Counted from the stretch's first letter, positions 6,719 to 15,330 are shown. The stretch: 17,666 bases of DNA from an uncultured Oscillospiraceae bacterium (GCA_900763995.1 CAAFMK010000169.1:1-17666), one strand, 5' to 3'. Translations and numbers: made by a program. The notes: generated by a model from the sequence alone, not told the origin.

Positions 6719-7576
6719 ATGAAAGGAATCGTCCTGGCCGCCGGCAAGGGAACACGGTTGTATCCCATGACAAAGCCAGTGTGCAAACCTCTGCTTCCGA
6801 TTTATGATAAGCCACTGATCTATTACCCGATTGCTGTTTTGATGCAGGCGGGTATCTCTGAAATCCTGGTTATTGTTCCAAAGGATGAGACAGATACATT
6901 TCAGGCTCTGCTGGGCAATGGAGCCCAGTATGGACTGCAAATTTCCTATGCCGAGCAGCCAGTTGCCCGTGGAATTGCAGACGCTCTTCTCATTGGACAG
7001 GAATTTGTTGGGAATGACCGGGTCTGTCTGGTGCTGGGTGATAATATTTTCTATGCACCTACCCTGGCCTCTACCCTGAAGCGTGCCGCAGCCAATGACC
7101 GGGGCTCTACAGTGTTTGGCTACTGGGTAGAGGATCCACGCCCATTTGGTGTGGTAGAATTTGATATGAATGGACGGGCAATCTCCATTGAGGAGAAGCC
7201 CCGCTACCCCAAGAGCAACTACATCATTCCAGGACTTTATTTTTACGACCATCAGGTCATGGAAATCGCCCAAAATCTCAAGCCATCTGCCCGTGGTGAG
7301 CTGGAAATCACAGATGTAAACCTGGAGTATATGCGCCGGGGTCAGCTTCAGGTGGTTCCGTTGGAAAAAAACTTTACCTGGTTGGATGCTGGCACAGCGG
7401 ACAGCCTGCTGGAGGCGGGAAAAACCATTCGCCATATTCAGACATCCACAGGCCGATATGTGGGCTGCCTGGAGGAGTTGGCGATGTATGAGGGCTGGAT
7501 CACAGAGGATCAGGTTCATGCCATTGGAGATGAACTGTCCATGACATTGTATGGACAGTATCTCAGGGGGCTTTAA
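6719..7576 (+). CDS. rfbA: Glucose-1-phosphate thymidylyltransferase (RmlA/RfbA type)
   Basis: The 285-residue cytoplasmic enzyme is a sugar-1-phosphate nucleotidyltransferase of the short RmlA form; it joins a sugar phosphate and dTTP to make dTDP-glucose for rhamnose-type glycans. The nucleotide-binding loop is LAAGKGTRLYP (residues 6-16), followed by KPLLPIYDKPLIYYP. The metal-binding LGDN lies at 106-109 (Asp108), and ISIEEKP, PGLYFYD and FTWLDAGT (219-226) are the usual sugar-site segments. The loop reads AAGKG instead of the more typical GGSG, so the exact sugar and nucleotide are less certain than the fold. The ATG at 6719 is preferred over one at 6710 because AGGGGAG (6703-6709) directly abuts the earlier codon. 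No rmlB, rmlC or rmlD is next to it. An asparaginase follows after 26 bases and probably shares the transcript. Confidence 0.88.
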   Translation: MKGIVLAAGKGTRLYPMTKPVCKPLLPIYDKPLIYYPIAVLMQAGISEILVIVPKDETDTFQALLGNGAQYGLQISYAEQPVARGIADALLIGQEFVGNDRVCLVLGDNIFYAPTLASTLKRAAANDRGSTVFGYWVEDPRPFGVVEFDMNGRAISIEEKPRYPKSNYIIPGLYFYDHQVMEIAQNLKPSARGELEITDVNLEYMRRGQLQVVPLEKNFTWLDAGTADSLLEAGKTIRHIQTSTGRYVGCLEELAMYEGWITEDQVHAIGDELSMTLYGQYLRGL

Positions 7577-7602
7577 ACAGGGGAGAAGGCGGTGTAACAT
7601 AT

Positions 7603-8604
7603 TTGAAGCGTATTTTAATGCTGGCAACAGGGGGTACTATTGCCTCGAAGGAGAGCGGCCATGGGCTCAGTCCAGCCATCACTTCAGAAGAGATTTTGAG
7701 CTATGTTCCAGCGGTGGGAGCACTGTGTCAGGTAGAGACGATGCAGGTGATGAATCTGGACAGTACAAACATTGGCCCCAGCCATTGGCTGGCGATTGTT
7801 GATGCAGTACAGTCTGAGTACAATAGCTATGATGGTTTTGTTGTGACCCATGGAACAGATACAATGGCCTATACTGCGGCGGCTCTATCATACCTTATTC
7901 AAAACTCCCCAAAGCCTATTGTGGTGACTGGATCGCAAAAGTCCATATGCCTTCACGATACAGATGCCCGTATGAACCTCTATAACAGTTTTCTTTATGC
8001 GGTGGATGACCAGTCACATGATGTCAGTCTGGTCTTTGATGGCCGTGTGATTTTGGGTACACGGGCTAGAAAAGAGAGAACAAAGAGTTATAATGCCTTC
8101 TCCAGTGTAGATTACCCTGAGATAGGGGTTATTCGAGATGGAAAGCTGATTCGCTATCTGGCACCTAAGGAGTATGCACCAGGGGAGGGGCCCATATTTT
8201 ATCACAGTCTTGAGGAACGAGTTTTGCTGCTGACCCTGATTCCGGGGATGGATGCCCGTGCCCTGCACCCATTGAAAGACAGCTATCAGGCGGTGATTTT
8301 CCAGTCCTTTGGCGTGGGGGGTCTGCCCGGTGGGGCCAATGGCTCTCTGGCCAATGAGATGGGGGAGTGGCTGTCTGAGGGGAAAACAATCGTCATGATG
8401 ACTCAGGTACCCTATGAGGGGAGCGATATGTCAGTATATCAGGTGGGGCAGCAGGTGAAAGAGAAGTACCAGCTGATAGAGGGCTATAACATGACCTTGG
8501 AAGCTGCGGTTGCAAAGCTGATGTGGGTGTTGGGCCAGACACAGGATGCTGAGAACATCAGGCAGATGTTCCACGATCCAGTAAACTTCGATATGATTCG
8601 ATAG
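7603..8604 (+). CDS. ansA: L-asparaginase, type I (cytoplasmic)
   Basis: The 333-residue protein hydrolyses L-asparagine to aspartate and ammonia. Both threonine signatures are present: LATGGTIAS near the N-terminus with the nucleophile Thr12, and VTHGTDTMAY with Thr85 and Asp86. Lys161, in RTKSYNAFSS, fits the catalytic lysine. VVTGSQ (107-112) and DARMNLYNS are further family blocks. There is no signal peptide, which fits the cytoplasmic type I enzyme. The start is TTG at 7603, giving MKRILMLATGGTIAS; an AAGGCGGT-like ribosome binding site ends about nine bases upstream, and the next ATG (7618) would cut into the first strand. It follows the rmlA-type gene by 26 bases, so it is probably its operon partner, although the two functions are unrelated. 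No terminator is evident after the TAG stop. Confidence 0.93.
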   Translation: MKRILMLATGGTIASKESGHGLSPAITSEEILSYVPAVGALCQVETMQVMNLDSTNIGPSHWLAIVDAVQSEYNSYDGFVVTHGTDTMAYTAAALSYLIQNSPKPIVVTGSQKSICLHDTDARMNLYNSFLYAVDDQSHDVSLVFDGRVILGTRARKERTKSYNAFSSVDYPEIGVIRDGKLIRYLAPKEYAPGEGPIFYHSLEERVLLLTLIPGMDARALHPLKDSYQAVIFQSFGVGGLPGGANGSLANEMGEWLSEGKTIVMMTQVPYEGSDMSVYQVGQQVKEKYQLIEGYNMTLEAAVAKLMWVLGQTQDAENIRQMFHDPVNFDMIR

Positions 8605-8764
8605 CCCCATATCCCCAATGGTGCACCATACCATAGAGGGTTTGAACCGTTTGGTGCCCCTGTTCGATCAATAAGCTGGTATGGGATCCAGCCCACCAGA
8701 AAGATTTTGGAGCTATACCCCATATAAGGGGACAAGAACAACCCAAGCAAGTAGGAGGAATCAG
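8605..8764. other. Dyad-rich intergenic region before the 5'-nucleotidase
   Basis: No gene is seen in these 160 bases. They carry a perfect 12-bp palindrome ATGGTGCACCAT (8618-8629), a long-range pair CCATACCA (8626-8633) with TGGTATGG (8677-8684), a GGTT-TG-AACC dyad (8639-8648) and CCCC-ATATAA-GGGG (8718-8731). None is followed by a U tract. A clear promoter was not found, although the region most likely contains one. Confidence 0.45.
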
Positions 8765-10726
8765 ATGAGAATCATACGCCAAATCGCAGGCTGGCTCATG
8801 GTTGCTGTGCTGCTGTGTACCATATTGCCCGTTACAATCAAAGCAGATGGTGAGCAGATGCAGCAGGTCACGATTTTGTTTACCCATGACCTGCACTCCC
8901 ATTTTTTCCCCCAGGCCACAGCTGATGGTGGAGAATCTGGGGGATATGCCCGTCTGAAAACAGCTTTGGATAGGGAGCGGGCGGAGCATCCTGATGCCCT
9001 GACGGTGGATGGAGGAGATTTCTCTATTGGTTCTCTGGTTCAGACACTGTTTACCACCCAGGCGGCCGAGCTGCGTACCATGGGGGTGCTGGGCTATGAT
9101 GCGACCACCCCTGGCAATCACGAGTTTGACCATAAGGGCACCGGCTTTGCCCAGATGCTGTGGGCAGCCGTCCAGAGTGGAGATAAGCTGCCTGCAATGC
9201 TCATCTCCAACTATAAGCCCGCTGTGGAAAATCCCAACCGTCTTGACATACAGCGGGCCATGTCCGCCTATGGCGTACAGGATTATATGCTGCTGGAGCG
9301 GGGCGGGGTGACCTATGGTATTTTTGGGATCATGGGAGAGGACTCTCACTCCTGCGCACCTACCTCTGGATTTGAACTTGGGGATAGGGTAGATCATGCC
9401 CAGCGGTGTGTGGATGCGTTAAGGGAGCAGGGGGCGGAGTTCATCATTTGCCTGTCCCACTCCGGCACCCATGAGAAACAAAAGAAGTCTGAGGATGAGC
9501 AGCTGGCAAAAAAGGTTGAGGGAATCGATCTGATTATCTCAGGCCACACCCATACGACATTGGAAGAGCCAATTCTGGTCAATGATACATATGTGGTATC
9601 AGCTGGGCCTTACTGTAAAAATCTAGGCTCCATTACATTGTCTTGGAGTGGTACAGGGGAGAAGAAGCTGGTAGAATACAAGCTCATTCCCATTGATGAG
9701 ACCATCCCAGCGGATCAGGAAATTGAGAACCTGGTGGAGGTCTGGAAACGAAAGGTGAGTTCGGGGTATCTCTCGGCCCGTGGCCTGACATACGATCAGG
9801 TTCTCACCACCAGTTCCTTTGACCTGCCCACCCCTGTGTCTGGTGTACAGGAGGGCAATGCCCTGGGGGAGCTGGTGGCGGACGCCTACCGATGGGCCGC
9901 TTTGGAGCTGGCAGATGATGAGTTTGAGCCTGATACTGTGGCTGTGACAGCATCAGGGGTGTTGCGTGCGCCTCTTTATAGGGGGGAGCTTACCACTGCT
10001 ATGGCCTTTGATGTGCTGTCCATGGGAGTTGGAGGGGATGGAAGCTCAGGCTTTCCTCTGGTCTCCTGCTATCTGACGGGGAAGGAACTCAAGGCCATTG
10101 CGGAAATAGATGCCTCTGTCTCTCCGATTATGGAGGCGGCACAGCTCTATGTATCTGGGATGAAGTACCGATTCAATACCCATCGTATGTTTTTTAACCG
10201 TGTGATAGATGCCCAGCTGTATGAAGCGGACTTACACACAGGGGGAAATGGAGATGCACAGGGAAGCGGATCAGAGGATCTGCCGGAAGAGTCTCCATTT
10301 ATGTCTGAAATTGATAACGACCGCCTTTATCGGGTGGTCACCGGAATGTACTCTGCCCAGATGCTTGGTACAGTAAAAAGCAGTTCCATGGGTCTTTTGT
10401 CTCTGGAGCCAAAGGATGCAGAGGGCAATCCCATCACTGATTTTTCGGCACATATCATCTATGATAAAAATGGCAATGAAATCAAGGAGTGGTACGCACT
10501 GGCGGCCTATCTCCAATCCTTTGGTCAGGATGGCCTGCCCAATACATATGCTCAGACAGATGGGCGCAAAGAGATCAGCCACAGCTGGAATCCTATTCAG
10601 CTTTTGATTCGGCCAAATTGGATTACTTTGGTCACCCTGCTGGTAATCATCGCAGTGGTGGTGGCGGTATCCATCCCGATTCGGAAAAAGTTCTTTCGGA
10701 GGCGATATTCCCGTCGTGGCTGGTAG
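8765..10726 (+). CDS. Exported, membrane-anchored 5'-nucleotidase / UshA-like phosphoesterase
   Basis: The 653-residue protein should hydrolyse nucleotides or related phosphate esters outside the cell. An N-terminal signal peptide (basic start, hydrophobic 8-24) precedes a calcineurin-like metallophosphatase domain with all expected metal motifs: FTHDLHSH (Asp42, His44), DGGDFS (Asp85), PGNHEFD (Asn118, His119), LSHSG (His232) and GHTH (His261, His263). The 5'-nucleotidase C-terminal domain runs from about 340 to 600, opening with GNALGELVADAYR. A single membrane helix at about 618-639 and a basic tail (KKFFRRRYSRR) anchor the enzyme; there is no LPXTG sorting motif. The ATG at 8765 is six bases after AGGAGG (8753-8758); an in-frame ATG at 8681 would bury the signal peptide and lacks such a site. 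The metal site looks complete, but the substrate range (AMP, UDP-sugar, cyclic nucleotide) cannot be read. Confidence 0.93.
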   Translation: MRIIRQIAGWLMVAVLLCTILPVTIKADGEQMQQVTILFTHDLHSHFFPQATADGGESGGYARLKTALDRERAEHPDALTVDGGDFSIGSLVQTLFTTQAAELRTMGVLGYDATTPGNHEFDHKGTGFAQMLWAAVQSGDKLPAMLISNYKPAVENPNRLDIQRAMSAYGVQDYMLLERGGVTYGIFGIMGEDSHSCAPTSGFELGDRVDHAQRCVDALREQGAEFIICLSHSGTHEKQKKSEDEQLAKKVEGIDLIISGHTHTTLEEPILVNDTYVVSAGPYCKNLGSITLSWSGTGEKKLVEYKLIPIDETIPADQEIENLVEVWKRKVSSGYLSARGLTYDQVLTTSSFDLPTPVSGVQEGNALGELVADAYRWAALELADDEFEPDTVAVTASGVLRAPLYRGELTTAMAFDVLSMGVGGDGSSGFPLVSCYLTGKELKAIAEIDASVSPIMEAAQLYVSGMKYRFNTHRMFFNRVIDAQLYEADLHTGGNGDAQGSGSEDLPEESPFMSEIDNDRLYRVVTGMYSAQMLGTVKSSSMGLLSLEPKDAEGNPITDFSAHIIYDKNGNEIKEWYALAAYLQSFGQDGLPNTYAQTDGRKEISHSWNPIQLLIRPNWITLVTLLVIIAVVVAVSIPIRKKFFRRRYSRRGW

Positions 10727-10828
10727 CTCCGTGATTCATGGCAAAGACTAAAACCAGATCAGGAGCAGGGAAGCAGGAACCGGGGTTAGGGGTTCCGGTG
10801 GTAAGAAATCATGATAGGAGGAGCAGCA
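10727..10828 (+). other. Spacer with hairpin and the ribosome binding site of nfnA
   Basis: GGAACC (10776-10781) and GGTTCC (10791-10796) can pair over nine bases; no U tract follows. AGGAGG at 10816-10821 lies seven bases before a TTG at 10829 and fixes that codon as the nfnA start. The ATG at 10811 lies upstream of this site and is not preceded by one. Confidence 0.6.
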
Positions 10829-11677
10829 TTGAAACACTATGAAATTGTGAAGAAAAAAACGCTGACCCCAGAGATCAGCCAAATCTCAGTCAATGCACCG
10901 CTGATTGCCGCCAAGGCCAAGGCGGGGCAGTTTATCATCCTGCGTGTGGATGAGGAGGGGGAGCGCATCCCACTGACCGTGTCTGACACACAAGATGGGC
11001 TGGTCACTGTGATCTATCAAAAAATCGGTGGTACCACTCTGGCCCTTGATACCCTGAATGAGGGGGATTGCCTGCACGATTTTGTGGGTCCTCTGGGTGT
11101 ACCCACCCATGTTGAGGATCTGGGGCGTGTGGCAGTGCTGGGCGGCGGCCTGGGATGTGCCATCGCACTGCCAGTGGCCAGAGCGCTGCATCAGGCTGGC
11201 AATCAGGTCGATCTGATTGGCGGTTTTAAGACAAAGGATATTGTTATTTTGGAAGATGAGATGTCAAAAGCCTGTACTGACCTCCATATCTGTACCGATG
11301 ATGGCACCTATGGCTACCACGGTTTTGTCACTGGAAAGCTGGAGGAGCTGATTGCCAGTGGGGTGAAATTTGACCATGTCTTTGCCATTGGCCCACTGCT
11401 CATGATGAAATTTGCCTGTAAGCTGACAGAGAAGTACAATATTCCCACCACAGTCAGCATGAATCCAATTATGATCGATGGCACAGGTATGTGTGGCTGC
11501 TGCCGCTTGACGGTAGATGGAGAAGTGAAGTTTGCCTGTGTGGATGGCCCTGACTTTGATGGTCACAAGGTGGACTTTGATGAGGTCATTGCCCGAAACG
11601 CCACCTATAAAGAGTATGAGAGCAAGGTTAGAGAGAAACATTTGTGCCGTCTGGGAGGAGGTGCTATGAATGGCTAA
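10829..11677 (+). CDS. nfnA: NADH-dependent ferredoxin:NADP+ oxidoreductase, subunit A (NfnA)
   Basis: The 282-residue protein is the small subunit of the electron-bifurcating transhydrogenase NfnAB, which couples NADPH, NAD+ and ferredoxin. It has an FAD-binding barrel (KAGQFIILRVDEEGERIPLT, 31-50), an NAD(H)-binding fold opening at VLGGGLGCAIALPVARAL (103-120), and a C-terminal [2Fe-2S] site. The cluster ligands expected from the Thermotoga structure are an Asp and three Cys; the matching residues here are Asp217, Cys222, Cys225 and Cys237, with the same spacing as I recall for that enzyme. The family is also annotated as sulfide/dihydroorotate dehydrogenase-like FAD/NAD-binding protein. 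TTG at 10829 is taken as the start because the ribosome binding site and the family N-terminus (MKHYEIVKKKTLTPE) both fit it. The last codons overlap the start of nfnB, a sign of tight coupling. Confidence 0.93.
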   Translation: MKHYEIVKKKTLTPEISQISVNAPLIAAKAKAGQFIILRVDEEGERIPLTVSDTQDGLVTVIYQKIGGTTLALDTLNEGDCLHDFVGPLGVPTHVEDLGRVAVLGGGLGCAIALPVARALHQAGNQVDLIGGFKTKDIVILEDEMSKACTDLHICTDDGTYGYHGFVTGKLEELIASGVKFDHVFAIGPLLMMKFACKLTEKYNIPTTVSMNPIMIDGTGMCGCCRLTVDGEVKFACVDGPDFDGHKVDFDEVIARNATYKEYESKVREKHLCRLGGGAMNG

Positions 11678-13055
11678 TATGCAGGGAAATAAGACACCTA
11701 TGCCAGAGCAGGAACCCAATATCCGCAATGCTAATTTTGAAGAGGTGGCCCTGGGCTATACTCTGGAGCAGGCCCAAAATGAGGCCAAGCGGTGTCTGGA
11801 TTGTAAGCACAAACCATGTGTCAGCGGGTGCCCGGTGAATATCCCCATACCAGACTTTATCGCCAAGGTGGCAGAGGGGGATCTGGCCGCCGCCTATCAG
11901 CTGTTGTCTGATGCCAATGCACTGCCCGCTATTTCAGGCCGTGTCTGCCCCCAGGAGACACAGTGTGAGGGGAAGTGTGTCCGTGGAATCAAGGGGGAAC
12001 CAGTTGGCATTGGACGGATCGAGCGCTTTGTTGCGGACTGGGCCGCGGAAAATGGCATTGCCAATGTGGCAACTGCCCCCAGAAATGGGCACAAGGTTGC
12101 TGTGATCGGCTCTGGCCCCGCTGGCCTGACCTGTGCGGGAGAGCTGGCCCGTATGGGGTATGAGGTCTCTATATTTGAGGCATTCCATACCCCCGGTGGT
12201 GTACTGAGCTACGGCATTCCTGAGTTCCGTCTGCCCAAGGCCATTGTGAAGCGCGAGGTGGCCAATCTGGAGAAAATGGGCGTGGATATTCAGCTGAACA
12301 TGGTCATTGGTAAGGTGCTTACCATCACTGAGCTGTTTGATATGGGCTATGAGGCGGTGTTCATCGGCTCTGGAGCCGGCCTGCCCATGTTTATGAAAAT
12401 TCCTGGTGAGTCTCTGGTGGGTGTGTACTCCGCCAACGAGTACCTCACCCGCATCAATTTGATGAAGGCCTACAAAGAGGATGCACAGACCCCTGTGCTG
12501 CACAGCAAAAAGGTGGCCATTGTTGGTGGCGGAAATGTGGCGATGGATGCCGCCCGGTGCGCCAAGCGTATGGGGGCAGAAGTCCATGTTGTCTACCGCC
12601 GCTCAGAGGCCGAGCTGCCCGCCCGTGCTGAGGAGGTTCACCACGCCAAGGAGGAGGGCATTATCTTTGACCTGCTTACAAATCCCATCTCCATCGAGGG
12701 GGATGAGCAGGGCCATGTCCAGTCCATGACCTGTGTGAGGATGGAACTGGGTGAGCCAGATGACTCCGGCCGCCGCCGTCCCGTGGTGGTTGAGGGAAGC
12801 GAGTTCAAGATGGAAGTGGACGCTGTCATCATGTCCCTTGGTACACAGGCCAACCAGATGAGCTACGATGGCACACCTGGGCTGGAAAAGACCCGCAAGG
12901 GCTGTGTGGCGGCTGATGATAATGGCTGCACCTCCTGTCCCAATATCTTTGCAGGCGGAGATGCCGCCATCGGTGCGGCTACCGTGATCCTGGCTATGGG
13001 CGCTGGCAAGAATGCGGCAAAGTCCATTGACCAGTATATCAAGAGCAAGGGTTGA
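11670..13055 (+). CDS. nfnB: NADH-dependent ferredoxin:NADP+ oxidoreductase, subunit B (NfnB; GltD-like)
   Basis: The 461-residue large subunit of NfnAB holds the bifurcating FAD, the NADPH site and two [4Fe-4S] clusters. Cluster cysteines are at 42, 45, 50 and 54 (CLDCKHKPCVSGCPV) and at 93, 99 and 103 (CPQETQCEGKC). The FAD-binding loop is VIGSGPAGLTCAGELA (145-160) and the NADPH loop VGGGNVAMDAARCAKR (285-300), followed by VYRRSEAELPAR. The end, IFAGGDAAIGAATVILAMGAGKNAA, is typical of the GltD/NfnB family. The ATG at 11670 overlaps the nfnA stop by eight bases, and its ribosome binding site (GGAGG, 11657-11661) lies inside nfnA. Such proteins are often labelled NADPH-dependent glutamate synthase small chain; the adjacent nfnA and absence of a large glutamate synthase subunit favour the bifurcating enzyme. 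Transcription ends at the hairpin 13067-13101. Confidence 0.94.
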   Translation: MANMQGNKTPMPEQEPNIRNANFEEVALGYTLEQAQNEAKRCLDCKHKPCVSGCPVNIPIPDFIAKVAEGDLAAAYQLLSDANALPAISGRVCPQETQCEGKCVRGIKGEPVGIGRIERFVADWAAENGIANVATAPRNGHKVAVIGSGPAGLTCAGELARMGYEVSIFEAFHTPGGVLSYGIPEFRLPKAIVKREVANLEKMGVDIQLNMVIGKVLTITELFDMGYEAVFIGSGAGLPMFMKIPGESLVGVYSANEYLTRINLMKAYKEDAQTPVLHSKKVAIVGGGNVAMDAARCAKRMGAEVHVVYRRSEAELPARAEEVHHAKEEGIIFDLLTNPISIEGDEQGHVQSMTCVRMELGEPDDSGRRRPVVVEGSEFKMEVDAVIMSLGTQANQMSYDGTPGLEKTRKGCVAADDNGCTSCPNIFAGGDAAIGAATVILAMGAGKNAAKSIDQYIKSKG

Positions 13056-13066
13056 TTCCATGATAA

Positions 13067-13101
13067 GAAAGCCAGCCGCCCTGTTGGGATGGCTGGCTTT
13101 C
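13067..13101. terminator. Shared hairpin terminator between convergent nfnB and rqcH
   Basis: An exact 11-bp stem, GAAAGCCAGCC (13067-13077) with GGCTGGCTTTC (13091-13101), closes over a 13-base loop. It lies 12 bases after the nfnB stop and 12 bases beyond the rqcH stop, so it can serve both. T residues are inside the stem ends and the flanking U tracts are short, slightly better on the minus strand (TTCTTAT). Confidence 0.75.
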
Positions 13102-13113
13102 CTGTATGAAGGA

Positions 13114-14892
13114 CTATTTTATACGCAATTTTTTAGCAAGTGTACCATCTGGGGTGACCTGTGCTGTTTCATAGGTGGTGTAGATCACCATGCCTGGTCT
13201 GGCTCCACCTGGCTTTTTCACATATCGGACAGGTGTGTAGTCCACAGGCACCTTGCTGCTGTCCCTGGCCTGAGAGAACCAGGCGGCCAAGCTGGCGGCT
13301 TCGTTCAGGCTCTGTAAATCAGGGTTCTGTCCCTCTGTCCATAAAATCACATGGGAGCCGTGTATTTTCTGGGTGTGGAACCAAATATCCCCTTTACCAG
13401 AAAGCTTGCAGGTAAGCAGGTCGTTTTGTGTGTTGTTCTTACCCACAGAGATACGCATTCCAGTGGAGGAACGAAATTCCATTGGTTTTGAGCTGATGCG
13501 CTTGACCTTCTCTCTGCCCTTGGTCTGGCGGCGAAGGTATCCGGTATCGGCCAGCTCCTGCCGGATTTCAGCCAGATCCCGCTCCCCCTCAGAAAGGGCG
13601 ATGGTCTCCAGTACGCTATTGAGATACTCCAGCTCCTTGCGTCCTTTTTCCAGCTGAATGGTGAGCATTTCTTCGGCGGTTTTGGCCCGGTTGTAGTCCT
13701 TGTAGTATTTGGCGGCATTTTGCTGTGGGGTGAGGAGGGGATCCAGCTTGATGTCGATCTCCCTGCCCTCAGGGTCGTAAAAATCCATGGTACGCAGATG
13801 GGCCATACCCCGCTCCATCTGGTAGAAATTACTGGTCAGAATATCCCCCAGCTGGCGCAGACGGTCACGGTCACGGGTGGCAGCCAGCTCCTTTTCCTGA
13901 TTTGCAATTTTTCTTGCGGTACGGTCACGGGCATTGGTGACAGAACGGATGAGATCCTGTCCCTTTTGCTTCACTCGGTCTTGCCGTTCCCTTTGCTCAA
14001 AGAAGGTGTCCAGAAGCTGGGAGAAATTGGGATACTGTTCAGTTTGTGCAGCAGCTTCATACTGTGCCACAGGCAAAAAAGTGAAGTCCTTTGGGCGATT
14101 GTCCATGGAGATCAGGGTTGGGACATAGGTGCCCGCTTTGATTTTTTCCTGCAGCGATTGAATTTCCATGAGCAGCCGTGCTTGCCCCGCTTCTCCCAAA
14201 AAATTCAGCCGAATATCTGTGGCTCCAGCGGTCTGGTAGGCAATTTCACGGCAGATCAGGGGGGAGAGTCCACCAAATGTGTCCAACAGCCACTTATCTA
14301 CCTGTGCCTCCTCAGGGGCTGTGGACAGCAGGTGCTCCAGTTCTGTGGAGGTAATGGCGATAGGGTCGGCCTTGGATAGTGCAGGGGGGAGCCGATAAAA
14401 CATACCGGGCTGGAGGAGACGGCCCATCTCCCCGGTGCGGCTGTCAATGCTGGCATCCACACGGCGGATACAGTCCAAAATACGATCCTCTCCATCCACC
14501 AGCAGCAGATTGGAGCGGTGGCTGATCGCCTCTAAGATCAATCGGCGCTCTACCTGATCGCCCAGCTCGTTCATGGCCTCAAATCGGAGCTGCACCACAC
14601 GCTCCAGCGGGATCTGCTTCACCCCAAGCAGTCTGGCACCAGACAGGTGCTTGCGCAGCAGCATACAAAACATAGGAGGCTTATCCGGATTTTCCAGTGA
14701 GAGCTGGGTCAAATGAGCCCGTGGGTGGCTGGGATTGGCAGAGAGGAGTAGCCGTACATTTCTACGGGGGGAGCGCAGAGTCAATACAACCTCATCTCGG
14801 CCAGGCTGGTGGATCTTGTCTACCCTGGCACCTGCTAAGGTCTCGTTCAGCTCATGGACAATGCCAGACAGACAAAGGGCATCTAAAGGCAT
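13114..14892 (-). CDS. rqcH: RqcH / NFACT family ribosome quality-control protein (FbpA-like)
   Basis: The 592-residue protein belongs to the NFACT family. In Bacillus, RqcH binds stalled large ribosomal subunits and adds C-terminal alanine tails that mark broken products for degradation; older annotations call it fibronectin-binding protein. Domains in order: NFACT-N (about 1-175, beginning MPLDALCLSGIVHELNETLAGARVDKIHQP), a helix-hairpin-helix region (about 180-245), a long coiled coil (about 290-450), and the NFACT-R domain with FRSSTGMRISVGKNN (473-487) and GDIWFHTQKIHGSHVIL (501-517). The conserved acidic-Arg pair is Glu97-Arg98, where B. subtilis has Asp97-Arg98. The ATG at 14892 is preferred over a GTG nine bases upstream because GAGGTGA covers that GTG and serves as the ribosome binding site. 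It follows mrnC by 30 bases and is probably translated from the same transcript. Confidence 0.93.
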   Translation of the reverse strand: MPLDALCLSGIVHELNETLAGARVDKIHQPGRDEVVLTLRSPRRNVRLLLSANPSHPRAHLTQLSLENPDKPPMFCMLLRKHLSGARLLGVKQIPLERVVQLRFEAMNELGDQVERRLILEAISHRSNLLLVDGEDRILDCIRRVDASIDSRTGEMGRLLQPGMFYRLPPALSKADPIAITSTELEHLLSTAPEEAQVDKWLLDTFGGLSPLICREIAYQTAGATDIRLNFLGEAGQARLLMEIQSLQEKIKAGTYVPTLISMDNRPKDFTFLPVAQYEAAAQTEQYPNFSQLLDTFFEQRERQDRVKQKGQDLIRSVTNARDRTARKIANQEKELAATRDRDRLRQLGDILTSNFYQMERGMAHLRTMDFYDPEGREIDIKLDPLLTPQQNAAKYYKDYNRAKTAEEMLTIQLEKGRKELEYLNSVLETIALSEGERDLAEIRQELADTGYLRRQTKGREKVKRISSKPMEFRSSTGMRISVGKNNTQNDLLTCKLSGKGDIWFHTQKIHGSHVILWTEGQNPDLQSLNEAASLAAWFSQARDSSKVPVDYTPVRYVKKPGGARPGMVIYTTYETAQVTPDGTLAKKLRIK

Positions 14893-14922
14893 AAAAATCA
14901 CCTCATAATCGTTGAAATTAAG

Positions 14923-15330
14923 CTACGCTTCTTCCTCCATCATTCGCTCAAACAGCTCGTTGAGCCGCACGGTCTGTCCTTGGAGATAGAGCCATCCAAA
15001 CAGGGCTTCCAGTCCAGTTGCAGTTTGATAATCCTTCCGGCTGGCGGCCTTTGGGATGGAGTGGGGGGCAGTATTGCGCCCACGGCGAAACACATCAGAC
15101 TCCTCCTGGGTCAAAAGGGGGAGGATGCGTTCTGCCCGACTGGCCTGGGCAGGGGCGGCCACATACTGTACCGTGGCCCGGTGAAGCTCCTTGGCCTTGG
15201 CCTTTCCGTGCAGGACAAGCCAGGAGCGCACCATCACCTCAAATACACTGTCTCCAAGGTGGGCCAAGCCCAGAGAGGACAGGGACAGCAGAGCATCCCA
15301 GCCCAAGTTCAAATGAAAATAATCTGTCAT
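14923..15330 (-). CDS. mrnC: Mini-ribonuclease III (MrnC)
   Basis: The 135-residue protein is a compact RNase III catalytic domain without the double-stranded RNA-binding domain, which is the hallmark of Mini-III. In Bacillus it trims the ends of 23S rRNA precursors on the assembling ribosome. The signature LAHLGDSVFE (22-31) supplies Asp27, and TGLEALFGWLYL (105-116) supplies Glu108, the two key acidic positions. AAPAQASRAERILPLLTQEE and VFRRGRN are Mini-III-specific segments. The ATG at 15330 has GAGGTA five bases upstream. A good promoter lies just ahead (15393 to 15365), so mrnC is the first gene of an operon with rqcH, joining rRNA maturation with ribosome rescue. Length is normal. Confidence 0.95.
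   Translation of the reverse strand: MTDYFHLNLGWDALLSLSSLGLAHLGDSVFEVMVRSWLVLHGKAKAKELHRATVQYVAAPAQASRAERILPLLTQEESDVFRRGRNTAPHSIPKAASRKDYQTATGLEALFGWLYLQGQTVRLNELFERMMEEEA

Noticed and set aside
6674..7627. Open frame of 317 codons on the minus strand
   Set aside because: It is antisense to the RmlA-type gene and crosses its promoter-proximal region without a ribosome binding site or recognisable domain.
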